DNA of 64,000 nucleotides from Rachycentron canadum (taxonomy: Eukaryota; Chordata; Actinopteri; Carangiformes; Rachycentridae). The DNA lies in assembly GCA_038496675.1 (NCBI GenBank), contig CM076663.1:19660738-19724737 (forward strand), given 5' to 3'. Below, piece by piece: positions 1 through 10,925 of the stretch. Position 1 is the first letter of the stretch. Each line of letters begins with the position of its first letter. The notes beneath the pieces are model-generated. The model searched no databases, was not told the DNA's origin, and saw only the letters and a program-made list of their open reading frames with translations. The position numbers and the translations under genes were made by a program.

Positions 1-398
1 GAAAACAGGTGAAGATGAGTCACATTTCCTGCTTGTGAAACTGTCACACAATATTTTCATGCCACACATCTGTTCTGTACTTTGATGCTCACGAACAAAT
101 GAGCCACTGAACAATGTGGCTGGCTGTAGTTTGTTTTCGTGATCCAGGGTCAGAACAGTAAAGAGTAGCATCCAAACATTCCCCAAAGGGATATCCAGGC
201 TGAGAGAAAAATGGATGTCATTTTCTCTTTTACTCATATACTCCAGTCATTACTTTTGGTCCTTTCCTTCCTTACAATACATACTACTTTCATAAACATA
301 ATGTTCAGTTATTGTTGAAATGGTCTTAGAGAGGCTGCAGTTTGCACTGCTGTGAAATTGTTTTGTATTATACTGAGATTTATGTTGTCAGGGTAAAT
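1..398. other. Non-coding DNA, nothing recognised
   Basis: AT-rich sequence without a convincing exon, RNA or repeat. The small minus-strand frame that starts here runs into the neighbouring MITE and is not a gene. Confidence 0.5.
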
Positions 399-559
399 CA
401 GTGGTGGATGGTAAATAAGTACTTGTACCCTAGTACTGTACTTCAGTAGAAATTCAAGGTTCTTTTTAAATCTAGTATTTCTATTGTTATTATGTTTCTG
501 CTTCACTATATTTCTGAGGCAACTATTGTTCTTTTTACCCCATTCCATTAGTTACTAGA
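399..559 (+). mobile_element. hAT-type MITE, 5' part
   Basis: The stretch opens with CAGTGGTGG, a typical hAT terminal motif, followed by AAGTACTTGTACC, CTAGTACTGTACTTCAGTA and then the pyrimidine-rich stretch that in many fish genomes follows this start. I recognise it as the common teleost repeat built from AGTAC-rich sequence. A related stretch is at about 12.0 kb. It is cut at 559/560 by the TTAA-flanked element that follows. The 3' end of the hAT MITE beyond 947 was not identified. Class assignment rests on the terminus and on recall of the family. Confidence 0.6.
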
Positions 560-947
560 TTAAACTCCCATATTGTACAGATACATTTTGATTATAAAGC
601 AGACCTAGGTTCAATATTAATACTGGGAAAGTATCAAGCTGCTGTTACTTTGTGATGTCACAACTAAGCAATCACCGCCCTCAGCCGTGCCTTAGTCCCG
701 CCCACAAGGACCCACCATCCAACCTTGCAAGAGCGTTTACCTGAAATCAGCTATAGTTTTATTTGATGGCTCAGGACACCCAAGATCCTCTCTTCCGATT
801 GGCTCGCTGACCTGTTGTCGCTACAGCTCCAGAGAGAGGAGATGTAATCATTGAGACTACATTGCCTTTGTTTTTGGCCCAAAAACCAAACATAATGGAT
901 ATCAAAACTTCAGAGCACACTGGGAAAGAGTAAATATTAGACCTTAA
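560..947 (+). mobile_element. TTAA-flanked MITE, family 1, copy A
   Basis: Bounded by TTAA at 560-563 and 944-947. The ends are decayed (TTAAACTCCCATA and a degraded GACCTTAA). The interior shares with the other family-1 copies the blocks TTCAATATTAATACTG, GAAAGTATCA, TTTGTGATGTCACAAC, CCCGCCCACA, CCACCATCCAACCTTGCA and GATTGGCTCGCTGACCTG. There is no coding capacity. The TTAA flanks and short inverted ends suggest a piggyBac-like, or other TTAA-targeting, non-autonomous element. Confidence 0.75.
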
Positions 948-2749
948 AGCGTTTACAATTGGGAAATTTAAAACCACTTTATAAGGTAAAATGTGTCAGT
1001 AATAATTAAAAAAAAACAAATTGGTAATATAAAGTGTACAAATCAGATATTTAAATTGTTGAATTTATTCATTGCAAATGGCGAATTGTCAGTTTTTACT
1101 TAGTGCTGTGCTTGTTATAGAGTAACAATATATGTATACATGTTTAAAGAAAAAAAACTTAATATAACAGACGTATAAATATAAGCTTCACATTAGCCAA
1201 CTAAAACATCAAAAAGGACCGTTTACCTGTTACTAAATCAATAATAAACCAATAATATAATAGCCTATGTATCAGAGGCACCTCTCAATGTAACACAAAC
1301 TAGCATTTATATGCAAAGAAAACTTGAGTCTCCAGTCAGAAGTACAAATTAACACACAAAAAGTTGGCCTGATATTGGCTAGAATCCTTCCGCTAGCTGA
1401 AACGATCATCGATCAATGGAAATTTAAGATGAAATTATTTTTCTAATTAAAGTAAAAAGTATTTAAAGGACTTTAAGGGAACTTGAACTGTTTGACATTC
1501 TTTAGACTCCAAGTCCCGGTCTTTTTCAGCATCAGTTTTGCCCATTACTTTTTATGTTAAAGCATGGGGGGGGGGCTTTACTAGTATAATCTCACTCCCC
1601 CTCAGTTTTCAGTTGGTGCATCACACGTGGATGAACAACTGAGCACTGATCTATCTATAATAGACTGAGCAAAGCAATTAATTGATTCATGAAAGAACCA
1701 ACACTGGGTGGTTGCAGATGGTCTGCAGTGTCCTCTTTAGCTTTGATTTCATATGGCTGTGGAAGAAAGTGAGTAGTTTATACTTTCTTCCTTGGCCATA
1801 AAATTCAGTTTCTAACGTATTTTCCCACCAGTTCTGTGATGTGACGCTGTTCAGCTCTACCTGCAAAAAAGATTAAAGGCGTAGCAGCAAGAACACCATC
1901 ACGTTCCAGAGATGGAGGATGGTGGGGTGAGACATTTACTGGGTCAGAACTGATCGATCTCATGCATTATGAAACTCATTTGGATGTAAAGTTTCTGACA
2001 AACATTGTACAGACCCAGAGAGCCAGTGTTCCATTCAGCGGGGCAGCTCCAGGCTGTAAATCAGTGTGACATTTTATAAAAGAGCTCGACTTCTCTACAG
2101 TATCTTCAGGGTAGAGCTGTTTGTGCGAGTCTGCCCTTTATTAGTTATTGTAACATTACGCGTTTGATTTCTCTCTGTCGTAAAAGTTCTGACATTTAAA
2201 ACCTTTCGAAAACGTTCAGAGTATTTTTTTTTTTTTTTTTTTTTTAAAAAAGCGTTTTATAGAAATCTCTCTTCGTGTTTTGCACTAAATACTGGCTTGC
2301 CTTAATGTACAAATAAAAACTGCCAAACACTCAGCACGCTCATTTATCTTCAGACAGCTGCCACCCTCAGTAGCTGTAATAAAAGAGAAACCCCCCCAAA
2401 AGCAAAACTAAAAAGACTTCTCTAACCTAACAAGTAAAGCAACACCAATCTACGCAGTATCAATAGTTGTGAGAATGACCTTCAGAGATACACAAATCAT
2501 ATTACAACTTCAAAAGGCTTGATCAAGCTTCTTGAATCATTTATACATCTTCTAGCATCATTTATGTAGCATGGCAAGAAGTTGTGCAGCAGCCACGTGA
2601 GTGTGAAATCCAGTCCCATTCTACACTACATATGCATAGCCCTCTAATAAAATGTGCTAATGGATGCAAACTGCCTACAGCTTTTTTGCCCGAGTCATAA
2701 AGCTTAAGGCATTACAGCATAAAATATTTCATTCAAGGTGAGATCTAAT
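948..2749. other. Non-coding DNA, AT-rich
   Basis: No exon or recognisable repeat. It contains a G10 run at 1566-1575 and the T22-A6 run listed separately. Several short homeodomain-like TAAT motifs occur, but no more than the AT content predicts. Confidence 0.5.
2224..2251. repeat. T22 followed by A6
   Basis: A run of 22 T followed directly by 6 A, so part of it can fold back on itself. It is a simple homopolymer tract; no element with a poly-A tail was recognised beside it. Confidence 0.9.
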
Positions 2750-3235
2750 TTTCCTTGGTGTCAGTGCCCCGCTCATTGAACTCAGATTCTCCCGCCTCAC
2801 CAAATATTGACAGTAGCATACGGGAAGAGGGGGCTGGGTGGGGCGGCTGCATTTCTTCTGATTAAATGGCGGTTGTGAAAGTTAGCTAACTTGTGTAGGT
2901 TCTGTGCATTTATATCCCTTTGAGGAATGAAGCCGCTTCGAGCAAGCAAGCTAATTTGTTTGACCTTTGAGTCTTTTTATTGATCGCTGAATAGATTGAG
3001 TAAATTAACATTCCGCTCCCATCTCTCCTTTAATGACAAAAGATATGTTTGTGTTTATCTGCCTGTGGTATTGGCTCTATATTAAAGAGCATATTTTAAT
3101 GACACTTTTTTTTGCCACAGTGAGTTTGTACTCCGAGGTCTTTCGTAACATTAATCAGCAGCAAACGGATAAAAGATAAAAGATTGGAGCAAAAACTGGT
3201 TTCTGTGTCACATCATATTCACCTTTAAACTCAAT
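2750..3235. promoter_or_regulatory. Candidate conserved non-coding block
   Basis: Unique-looking sequence of more balanced composition than its surroundings, without repeat similarity inside the window. It contains TTGACCTTTGAG (nuclear-receptor or TCF-like), TTATTGATCGCTGAATAGATTGAG (cut/TALE-like), CCTTTAATGACA and ATTAAAGAGCATATTTTAATGA. Such motif mixtures are typical of vertebrate conserved non-coding elements, but conservation cannot be judged from one sequence. Confidence 0.2.
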
Positions 3236-3655
3236 TTTACTTCATCAAAATGCCTCTTGCGAGTTTGCTGTAGCTGAAGCATCAATCAGTAACAAAGCGG
3301 GGAGATTGTACTTGCACAATAGCGTGGAGCAAGGTTGCAAGGCTGCTAATTTTTCTGCTTGATTTAAAAAAAAAAACAAAAAAAAAAAAACTAACTTGAA
3401 ACACACCTGGAACATAATGCAGTATATAGGGCTCAGTAGGAAAAGTTTCTTAATGTGGAAAATCAGGTTTCTGCATTTGTGAAGTAAAGCAGTTTGATCC
3501 GTCAGTGTGAAAATACAGCTTGATCCTGAGTGTACAAGAAAATCAAGACCAGGCCCACAGCTGTTACACTTCTCATCTGTAGATTTAATCACTTTTAGAC
3601 AATTAATGCTCATTTTGTGAGTTAACTACAAAAGCAAACTGATGCAGCGGCCTCA
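3236..3655. other. Non-coding DNA with an A-rich tract
   Basis: Includes an interrupted poly-A tract at 3366-3390. The minus-strand frame across it depends on the poly-T translation (a run of phenylalanines) and is not a gene. Confidence 0.5.
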
Positions 3656-3719
3656 TACACCCATCAGCCATAACATTATGAGCCTAATATTGAGTGGGTC
3701 CCTTTTTTGCCACTAAAAC

Positions 3720-4560
3720 AGGCCTAACTTGTTGAGGCCTGGACTCCTCTAGACCTTTGGAGCCAAGTCAACACCTTGAACTGGTTGTTGTTCCTCAAAG
3801 CTCCTGAACCATTGTTGCAGTGACAGGGAGCATCATCCTGCTGAAAGAGGCCACTGCCATTAGGGAAGACTGTTTCCATGAAGGGGGGGGACTTGGTCTG
3901 AACCATGTTTAGGGAGGTGGGACGAGTCAAAGGAACATCCACATGAATGAACCCGAGGTTTCCCAGCAGAACATCGTCCACAGCATCATACTGCCTACGC
4001 CAGCTATTCTTCTTCCCATAATGCATCCAGGTGCCATGTCTTCCCCAGGTAAGAGGCACACACTTTGCTTGACCATGACACCTGACCATCCATGATGGTC
4101 AGGTGTCATGGTCAAGCAAAGAAAACATGAGGCCACCTTCTTCCATTGCTCCATGGTCCTTTTCTGCTTCTGAGCTTTTGGTGGTGGGCAGGGGTCAGGG
4201 TCAGCACCCTGACCTACTACAGCTTCACAGCCTCATATACAAACTGTTATGCTCTGTCTGTTCTGTTCCTTTCTATCAAAACCAGCATGAACTTCAGCTG
4301 TTTGAGCTCTTCTGTTGGATCAGGCCACACGGTCCAGCCTTCACTCCCCACCACCATCACTGAGCCTTGACCCCTGACCCTGTCTGTGGTCCAGTGGTTC
4401 TCCCTCCTTGGACCACTTCTGGTAGGTCCTGACCACTGCAGCCCAGGAACATCCCACAGAGCTGCAGTGTTGGAGAAGCTCTGACTCAGTCGTCACATCA
4501 CAGTTTTGTCAAAGTCCCTCACATCCTCACACTTCAACACATCAACTTCAGGACTAAATG
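3720..4560 (-). pseudogene. Broken Tc1-like transposase
   Basis: Read on the minus strand, this is a decayed DDE transposase of the Tc1 type, which would cut and rejoin its element at TA sites. The N-terminal third shows remnants in several frames: TAALWDVPG, GSVMVVGSEGWTVWPDP and VRVLTLTPAHHQK, the usual helix-turn-helix and linker region. Then follow MEQWKKVA (about 4131-4154), LPGEDMAPG, LWTMFCWETSG and FQQDDAPCH (about 3819-3845). The last carries the second catalytic aspartate. The segment that should hold the first catalytic aspartate, just after MEQWKKVA, is replaced by an inverted duplication (4063-4121). Stops and at least two frame changes rule out function. It lies between matched TIRs, so it is the element's own gene. 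Confidence 0.85.
4063..4121. repeat. 28-bp perfect hairpin inside the Tc1 element
   Basis: Arm 4063-4090 is the exact reverse complement of arm 4094-4121, with a 3-base spacer (CAT). It lies within the transposase frame where the first catalytic aspartate is expected, so it probably arose by an inverted duplication that also removed coding sequence. Confidence 0.95.
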
Positions 4561-4664
4561 TTCAGCTGCTGCCTGATATATCCACCACTGACAGGTAACC
4601 ATGGTAACCAGGTAATGTTACTACTTCACCTGCCAGTGTCATATTGTTATGGCTGATTGGTGTA

Positions 4665-7200
4665 TTTCCTTCAAAGATTTTTCCAATGGGAGCCACGTTT
4701 ACCCATTCACATGGTACTTTTTCTCTATCACTCTTCAATATCACGCCCAAAGTACTCTTTGGAACGTGGACAGGGGGAGCTGGGAATTGAATCAGACCTT
4801 TCAATTAGTAGGCTACCTGCTGTACTTCCTGAACCACAGCCATCCTTTCAACGTTATTGTGTAGTTTGGTGGCCTAAGCTTCGACCCAATCTCTGAATAT
4901 ATTCATTCAAATGAATCGGAAAAGCAAACCCGCTCCATCTAATAGTTCAGCTTGTCACTTTAATTGCTATTATTCAACAACAATGTGAAAGATGCCACCT
5001 ACAGTGATGAACTTGCAGAGAATCCCGTCAGCCCTATGGACCACTCAGTGCTGCTTTTGGTCCCAGCAGGTGGCTGCTTTCATTAGAAAAGCACTAAAAA
5101 GATATTAGACATTATCTGAACACTTTAAACAGAAACTAAAAGTTGGGCCTCAAAGTATCAGAATATATTCCTGTTGTGCTTACAAACCAACATTAGACCC
5201 TTTTGAATACTGTAAACTGACTAAGTCTCTGCTTCTGTGCATAAGCTACTGTGATTGATAAGCACAAGGGATACCAATAGAGAGTCTTACTTGTGAGGTG
5301 TCAGTCGGATCACTCATGAATCCCTTTACTGGCTGGCCCTGCTGAAGGCGGCCCATGCTCTATCAAGGAGACTGAGAACAGTGATACCAATTTGATGCCA
5401 CTGTCACTAGATGAACTGACTTTTCAGATCCTTTACAGACAAATCTGGCGCCTGTTTGGAAAAAACCTCAGCTAGCTAAGCTTCCCATAGAAGAGAGTTG
5501 CCAGTGTTACCCAATGAGTACAAGGTCAGCTTTTCCTCCCTTTCCCCAGCAGCTGACAGACATGAATGAGCTTTGTAACTTTCTGTCTGCGTCTTGATTT
5601 TACCAGTGAATAAGGCTGAAATCACAGCACAGTCTTTGTCTTTAACTTATGTTTGCGAATTGCTCAGACGACATTGTGGCTATAAAACCAGCATTTCAGC
5701 AGCAGCTTGGATGTGATTTTTGGTTAACATGTCTTAATGGGCCATGTTTCAGTCACTATTTCATACTTTCACTGTCTGAGAGGAAAAACAGCAAAATCAT
5801 TAATGAGAAACCACTTTAGTGGGAACTCGGCTGTATTAAAACACTGTACTGTAGAGAAGCAAACAGATAAAAGGCCTGAAACCAGCTGACTCTAGGCAGA
5901 ATGCAAATTGCCTACAACACAGTCCAGCCATATACTGAGTGTTTTATTGTTTTTAGGGAGCTTTGGTCTTATCACCACTGGGCTAAAGTCATTTGAAAAA
6001 CCAGAGGTCAGTCTATATGAGCAAAGGGGGGGGTGGGGGTACTCTGCCATTAATGTTCATAACAGAACAACATACTCTGCTTCAACTCGAAAAAATTCAT
6101 AATGCAGTGATGGCCACTAACACGTAGCACTGAAACATACAGAGACTGTTTCTGCAGCAGTGGGTGAGTCAGTTCTCTTCCCCCACAGAGAAACAGGGGA
6201 AAACACATCAGAGAAACTCCACTGATTTTGCTTTGCACTTGGTTTCCACACATACAGTCAACCCAACAGTCAGCACTGACTTTAAGATGACAGATTCATC
6301 TATTATGTTGCCTTAATTTGAAACAAAGGTGACTTGAAATCCTGCGTGGTCTCCGTCTTTGTCTGTAGCTCCCTGAGCCCGAGTGGTGACAAGCCACACA
6401 AGGCCTTACCTCCTTCAGCCACAATACATCTTTATCATTTCCTTTCTATTATGGCAGCATGTCTTTGTTTCGCTAACTGCTCACTCGTGTTTGAGCCTTG
6501 GCATCTTTAAAGTAGCTGTTGAATGCAGACAAAGCCCATTCGCTCTCATAAATTCAACAAAAGGCACCGAATGATGTCACAACAGGGCTGACTCAAGGGA
6601 ATCTTGGGAGAATGAATACAGTTCTTAAGCTGTGTCTCAGTATCTTTACACTACCTCTGTGTAGCCATGCGTGAGGTGGCCTGCCGCTCCGTGCATTTCC
6701 GGGTCTGTACCTGACAGTGTGTACCTAGACATGGTGTCAGTGTCTGTGCATGATAATGTGGTCACGCACAGGATCAAAGCCTGAGTCACTCATTATATTC
6801 AGTGCTCATAACACATGACGGTGAGAGGTCTCCTGATTCATGGAGGCGTGGTGTTATGACACTGGTAAGATGCTCAGGGACCTACACAATTATGAGTTAT
6901 AGCATGTAACTTCTACACACCAAGATGTCTAAAGATGACGCGACCTCTGTGCTTGTTATACATTTTCTTGAGTTGTGCATCTATACTATACTAAATGTCT
7001 CCATCAACTCTCACGCCGAGACAAACTTGATTTTAATCACGGTAACATTTCATATGGTTTCAATGTCGGCACTTTTTAACAATATATTTTAACTGGATGA
7101 AGGATTTTAGACATCAGTGAACACAGGCAAATGTTAGAGCTCAGCTCCCAGCCGCTCAGTGTCCCGTGACCACTGAAGAGCATCGGTTAATCACTGATTT
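4665..7200. other. Non-coding DNA, nothing firm recognised
   Basis: No exon with sensible splice sites and no clear repeat. A G-rich run (G8-T-G5) is at 6026-6039. Short frames on both strands are below 90 codons and show no family resemblance. Confidence 0.5.
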
Positions 7201-8394
7201 TCAGAGTGAAACTACTTCATTTGGTGTTTTTACTGGATTTAATCTCCTGCTCTGTTGTGGACAGGAGGAGACCTCTGTGGATAATTCAGCTGCTGTTCAT
7301 AAGTGATGAAGTACACAATCGAAACAGGGTTAGCTACAGTCTCGGCTCTCGACCCTTCCCCGACATCTCTTGTCGGCCGTACAGCTTCAGCAACGCACTG
7401 GCTTTAAATGTGACACGGCATCACACAGTGTTTATAACAGTTATAATCAGCTACTGCTTGTTGAGGAGCGGAGGAACCTCTGGAGAATTCAGCACCAGGT
7501 TTAAAAAAAACAAAACAAAAAAAAAAAAACCCTGAATCACTGACACTGAAGGAATCAGACAAGGAGAAGCTGACGGCAACAACTCCCACGGTCCTATTGC
7601 TACTTCATGACATCACCCAACGCCATTTGTTATTGTTATACTGAATTTACGCACTGTGCTTTCAACAGGCGACAACCTAAATACATTTCCGAACAAATGT
7701 TACACAATGCGTCACACTGCAAGTAGGCCACAGCACCCATGATTACAAGTTCTTCTGCACCTCCACTTGGTGATAAGCCAAAAACCAGATGATGTTTAAC
7801 TGGGCAAATTTTGCCACATTTGTTACCTGATGGTCGTGGCCTGGGGAGCAGAGACGCGTCAGTAACTGGGGAGCTGGCCATCGGCATCTGGTCCTCCGTG
7901 GAAACGGTTGCACTTTGTTTTAAAAACTGATGGAAATGCAGAAACCAGACAAAAAAAAATTTAAATAAAATAACATAACCTTACACACTTGAGGAGGTTA
8001 ATACCCTGAGCTCACATGTTTGCAGTAATAAGGAGGCCTTAACCCGGTAAATTGTCCGGCGTGTACTTGCACAATACCATATTATCTCCTAATGATGCAT
8101 ACATGATATGCTGCGGTAATGGTGGCACATCTTCTCTTTAAAAGACGCACATCTATCTTTATTTTGTTGCCCTTAAAACATGCGAGTGAAATGACAAGAT
8201 GAGAAGCCTGGGAAGATTTTTGACAGAGACTCAGAGCAGAGCTAATGGCCCATTAAGCAGAAAAAGCTGCTTTTGATGTGACTGAATGTGGAAAAAGAAA
8301 CATGCAAGCGCTGCAGAGAACAGAGGCGTAAGAGAGACAGAGCGAGAGAGAGACGAGAAGAAGAAGGTGGAAACAATACCACAGAGCAATCATT
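7201..8394. other. Non-coding DNA with purine-rich stretch
   Basis: Contains an A-rich tract (7503-7529) and a purine-rich AGAGAGACAGAGCGAGAGAG-type stretch at about 8326-8368. The 83-codon minus-strand frame at 7636-7887 has mildly raised CpG but no recognisable domain. The motif TAATGGCCCATTA near 8245 is a palindromic homeodomain-like site. Confidence 0.45.
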
Positions 8395-8880
8395 TCCTAA
8401 ACATCATCTACTTATAGATCAGGCTCGCAGCGCAAAGAGCGGCTTGGATCAGCGCTCACACGCCACGAGTTTAAAAAAAAAAAAACAAACTTGTGATCTG
8501 ATCCGTGGTGTTAATGTGGTGATGAGCTTCCGCCGCGCCCGCGTGCACGTTCAAGCCTCGAGTTGCGGTTTCCCGGCGTTTAAAAACACGCGTCCGACAT
8601 CAGACGTTGCTCACAGCGTGCGGTAATTGCCGTGGTTATGTTAACACTGCAGTGCAGCACATGTCGCACTCCTGGTTCAGCGGAGCCCAATTCAAAACAG
8701 ATGATGGAGGTCACAGGCTCCCTTTATGGCGCTCGTATTCGCACACAGCAAGCCAAGCCAGCTCATGCAGAAGAAACGCCTTGGCACACGAGACGGGCAG
8801 CGGCCGATCACGCGGCGCATGAAAGATGATGAGGGCAACGACACATTAATGCTTCGTATTAGCAGGATCGTTTTATGTCA
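8395..8880. promoter_or_regulatory. CpG-rich block (CpG island-like)
   Basis: About 480 bases holding roughly 40 CpG dinucleotides, including CGCCGCGCCCGCG, ACACGCGTCCG and CACGCGGCGCATG, in a window that is otherwise CpG-poor. No repeat family was recognised in it. This is the composition expected of an unmethylated promoter or other regulatory island. No start codon, TATA box or splice donor could be tied to a convincing transcript: the overlapping frames at 8288-8626 and 8607-8822 lack family resemblance. It could also be a young GC-rich repeat unknown to me. Confidence 0.35.
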
Positions 8881-9234
8881 CTGATAGCGCCATCCATTCT
8901 CGTCGATTCCCTTCCAGTTGAGTAATTCATCAGTTTTAATGTTATTATCTGTCTTGGCTCAACGATCTAAAAAAGCTTTCAGATAAACTACTCAAATGTT
9001 TGATGAATAACTGAAATTATTATTTTGGCTCGCCGCATTTTAAATCCCCCCCGTCTTTCTTTTCCTGATTTTATTCATTATCAAAGGCTCAGTTGCTGAA
9101 GGATCAGTGAACGATAACAGTGAGCTCTGTGTTTTAAGATTACAGATAAGAATGAGTTCATGGTTTTGAGTTCCGCTTGTGTAATATCCAGAATTTCTGA
9201 TGCCATTTATTTTTAAACGACCTAAATTTCTTGA
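8881..9234. other. Non-coding DNA, nothing recognised
   Basis: AT-rich spacer between the CpG-rich block and the decayed repeat that follows. Confidence 0.5.
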
Positions 9235-9606
9235 AGACCCAAATGCAGAGAAACCCAAAAGGAGAGTTGGTAAGTGCAGTAAACACAACAAAGTCCAAAA
9301 ACTCACTTCAAAAGTGTCTGGAAACAAAACATCCAGACAAAGGTAATCCGAAATCTGGCGAAAGTCAGGAGCCGAAGGCAACACACAAGGAAACACGTCA
9401 GGAAAGAGTTGAGGTGACAAAAGCGGAAGAAGCAAAGAGGAACACTTAAATACACCAGGGAGGTGAGGGGAACTGAACACAGGTGAAACAGATTAAGGGC
9501 GGGGCATGCAATCAAAATGGAGGGAAAACAAGACAAAGACAGGAAGTAAAAACAAAGGGAGTTGATACAAAGGGAACTCTACTACAAAATAAAACAGGAA
9601 ATGGAA
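9235..9606 (-). mobile_element. Decayed teleost dispersed repeat (class unsure)
   Basis: Starts with GACCCAAATGCAGAGAAAC and runs through TTAAATACACCAGGGAGG, GAACTGAACACAGGTGAAAC, GGGCGGGGCATGCAATC, GACAGGAAGTAAAAAC and CTACAAAATAAAACAGGAA. I recognise this order of blocks from a frequent fish repeat, usually read in this orientation as the complement of its sense strand. LTR or DNA-transposon origin cannot be settled here. The 146-codon minus-strand frame across it is a by-product of the repeat. Confidence 0.5.
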
Positions 9607-9779
9607 CAAATGTACATCAAACAGTCACACATTTAATTATAATGCTTATTTTTCTTTTATCCATGTTGAGACTGAATGTGACGAAACAGATCTCTCTCAT
9701 GGCAGCAACAGTTGCCCACAGAATCACTTCCTCTTTAGCTACTTTGCCTCCAAAATAACAGCTCAAGAAAGGTATTTTT
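9607..9779. other. Short non-coding spacer
   Basis: Nothing recognised between two decayed repeats. Confidence 0.4.
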
Positions 9780-9985
9780 TTCCAGCAATGCTTTATTTCA
9801 TGTTACGAAAGTGAAGAGGGGCTACAACTGCACTTATGTACTCACACTCTTGCGCCAGTCAACATCCTTTCAGCTGCTTTTTGGACCATGTGCAGGCGAG
9901 TTAATGAAGGCCCGAGGAAGGCCCACATATAGGGAACCCAAACAGTCCAGTCATGATCTAACGAATTGTGCTGGAGAAAGAATTG
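9780..9985. repeat. Decayed dispersed repeat
   Basis: The blocks TTTCAGCTGCTTTTTGGACCA, TGCAGGCGAGTTAATGAAGG, GCCCACATATAGGGAACC and CAGTCCAGTCATGAT resemble a frequent fish repeat with a CAGCTGCATTCTGGACCAGC-like core. The match is by recall and the copy is heavily diverged. Confidence 0.35.
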
Positions 9986-10824
9986 GCTTGAGTTTGGAAA
10001 TGGTTCCTGAGCTCAGCAGCTTCAACACTTATTTGCGGTAAGAGAATTTATCAACGGGGATAGTAACCAGAGGATTTGTCAGTATATAGAGGGCTCGATA
10101 AGGTGGCATACAAAAGGCATGTGATCGGAACATGCGTCCTTAAAATTATTATTAATGTATAACCCTCAAGAGTACACCATAGTACATGAGTGGCTTTATT
10201 TATATTCTGAGCAGGGCCAAAGGAATCCAGGACATGTAGATTGTTTGCAATGGGTTTACATTCACAACATATATGAATATTAGCAACAACAACAACATCA
10301 ACTGTCATGTCACGTCTGACACCTCCACAACTTACTTCAGGATAAAACAAGGCAGCCAGAGAACACGCATAGCAGATGGGCGGAAGAACAAAGCATTTGG
10401 ACATAATCCATATTGGGCCTCCGACAATGATATTTGCAGTGTTTCTTCATCCACTGTGTATTTGGCCGATTGCTTCTGCTATTGTCTGTGTTTTTTCTTT
10501 GAGGGCCACTGTAGCCTCTCGCCCTGATAGCTCTATATCTATAGTAGAAAAGCAACATGGTGGTAAGTGTTTTCCAATTCTCTATACCCACATCCTCTGT
10601 TCAGGGTTGAACAGGGATATGCACCTGTGACCCCCGGGTGTGTTTAGGGTTCAAATTCAAAATGCTGATACTCCATGTGGATGAGGATGAGTGGCAGGAA
10701 GGATGTAGCCTCAATACTGTAGCTTCCTAGTAGCAGAGGAGTTATTTTATACAACCCATCTGTTTCAAGTTGATTTTCTGTTCTCACTCACTTAACACTG
10801 GAGTCCAGATGTGAGATCTTTATT
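9986..10824. other. Non-coding DNA, nothing firm recognised
   Basis: Contains a short AAC-type run near 10280 and several overlapping frames under 120 codons on both strands without domain resemblance. It may continue the decayed repeat to the left. Confidence 0.4.
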
Positions 10825-10925
10825 CATTCATCCATCCTTCATATCTCTTATCCTTATGGGGTCATGTTGGGGCGGGAGCCAATCCCAGCTGACATTGGGT
10901 GACTTAGGGTTGACCTTTAGCTGTT
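10825..10925 (+). mobile_element. Teleost repeat fragment, CCAATCCCAGCTGACATT type
   Basis: Carries CATTCATCCATCC, CTTATCCTTATGGGGTCATG and GGAGCCAATCCCAGCTGACA. This is the conserved core of an abundant fish repeat that often abuts a CCAT/GGAT microsatellite. A second copy is at 18225-18330 and a reverse-oriented one at 15370-15432. Confidence 0.6.

Larger units (their letters stand above)
3658..4662 (-). mobile_element. Tc1/mariner-like element, complete but dead
   Basis: The left end starts CACCCATCAGCCATAACA and the right end is its inverted counterpart, ending TGGCTGATTGGTG. About 22 of the 24 terminal bases match. TA dinucleotides lie at 3656-3657 and 4663-4664, the target duplication expected of Tc1/mariner. 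The interior encodes, on the minus strand, remnants of a Tc1-like transposase. At about 1 kb it is somewhat shorter than an intact Tc1-type element. A fragment with the same terminal motif is at 47057-47115. Confidence 0.88.

Noticed and set aside
3245..3613. 122-codon minus-strand frame
   Set aside because: It depends on translation of a poly-T tract (Phe run); no domain and no splice context.
8288..8626. Basic Arg/Glu-rich frame that looks like a nuclear protein
   Set aside because: The Arg/Glu run comes from a purine-rich simple stretch, and the rest has no family resemblance.
10640..10670. GGGTTCAAATTC, resembling a tRNA B box
   Set aside because: No A box at the right spacing and no cloverleaf.
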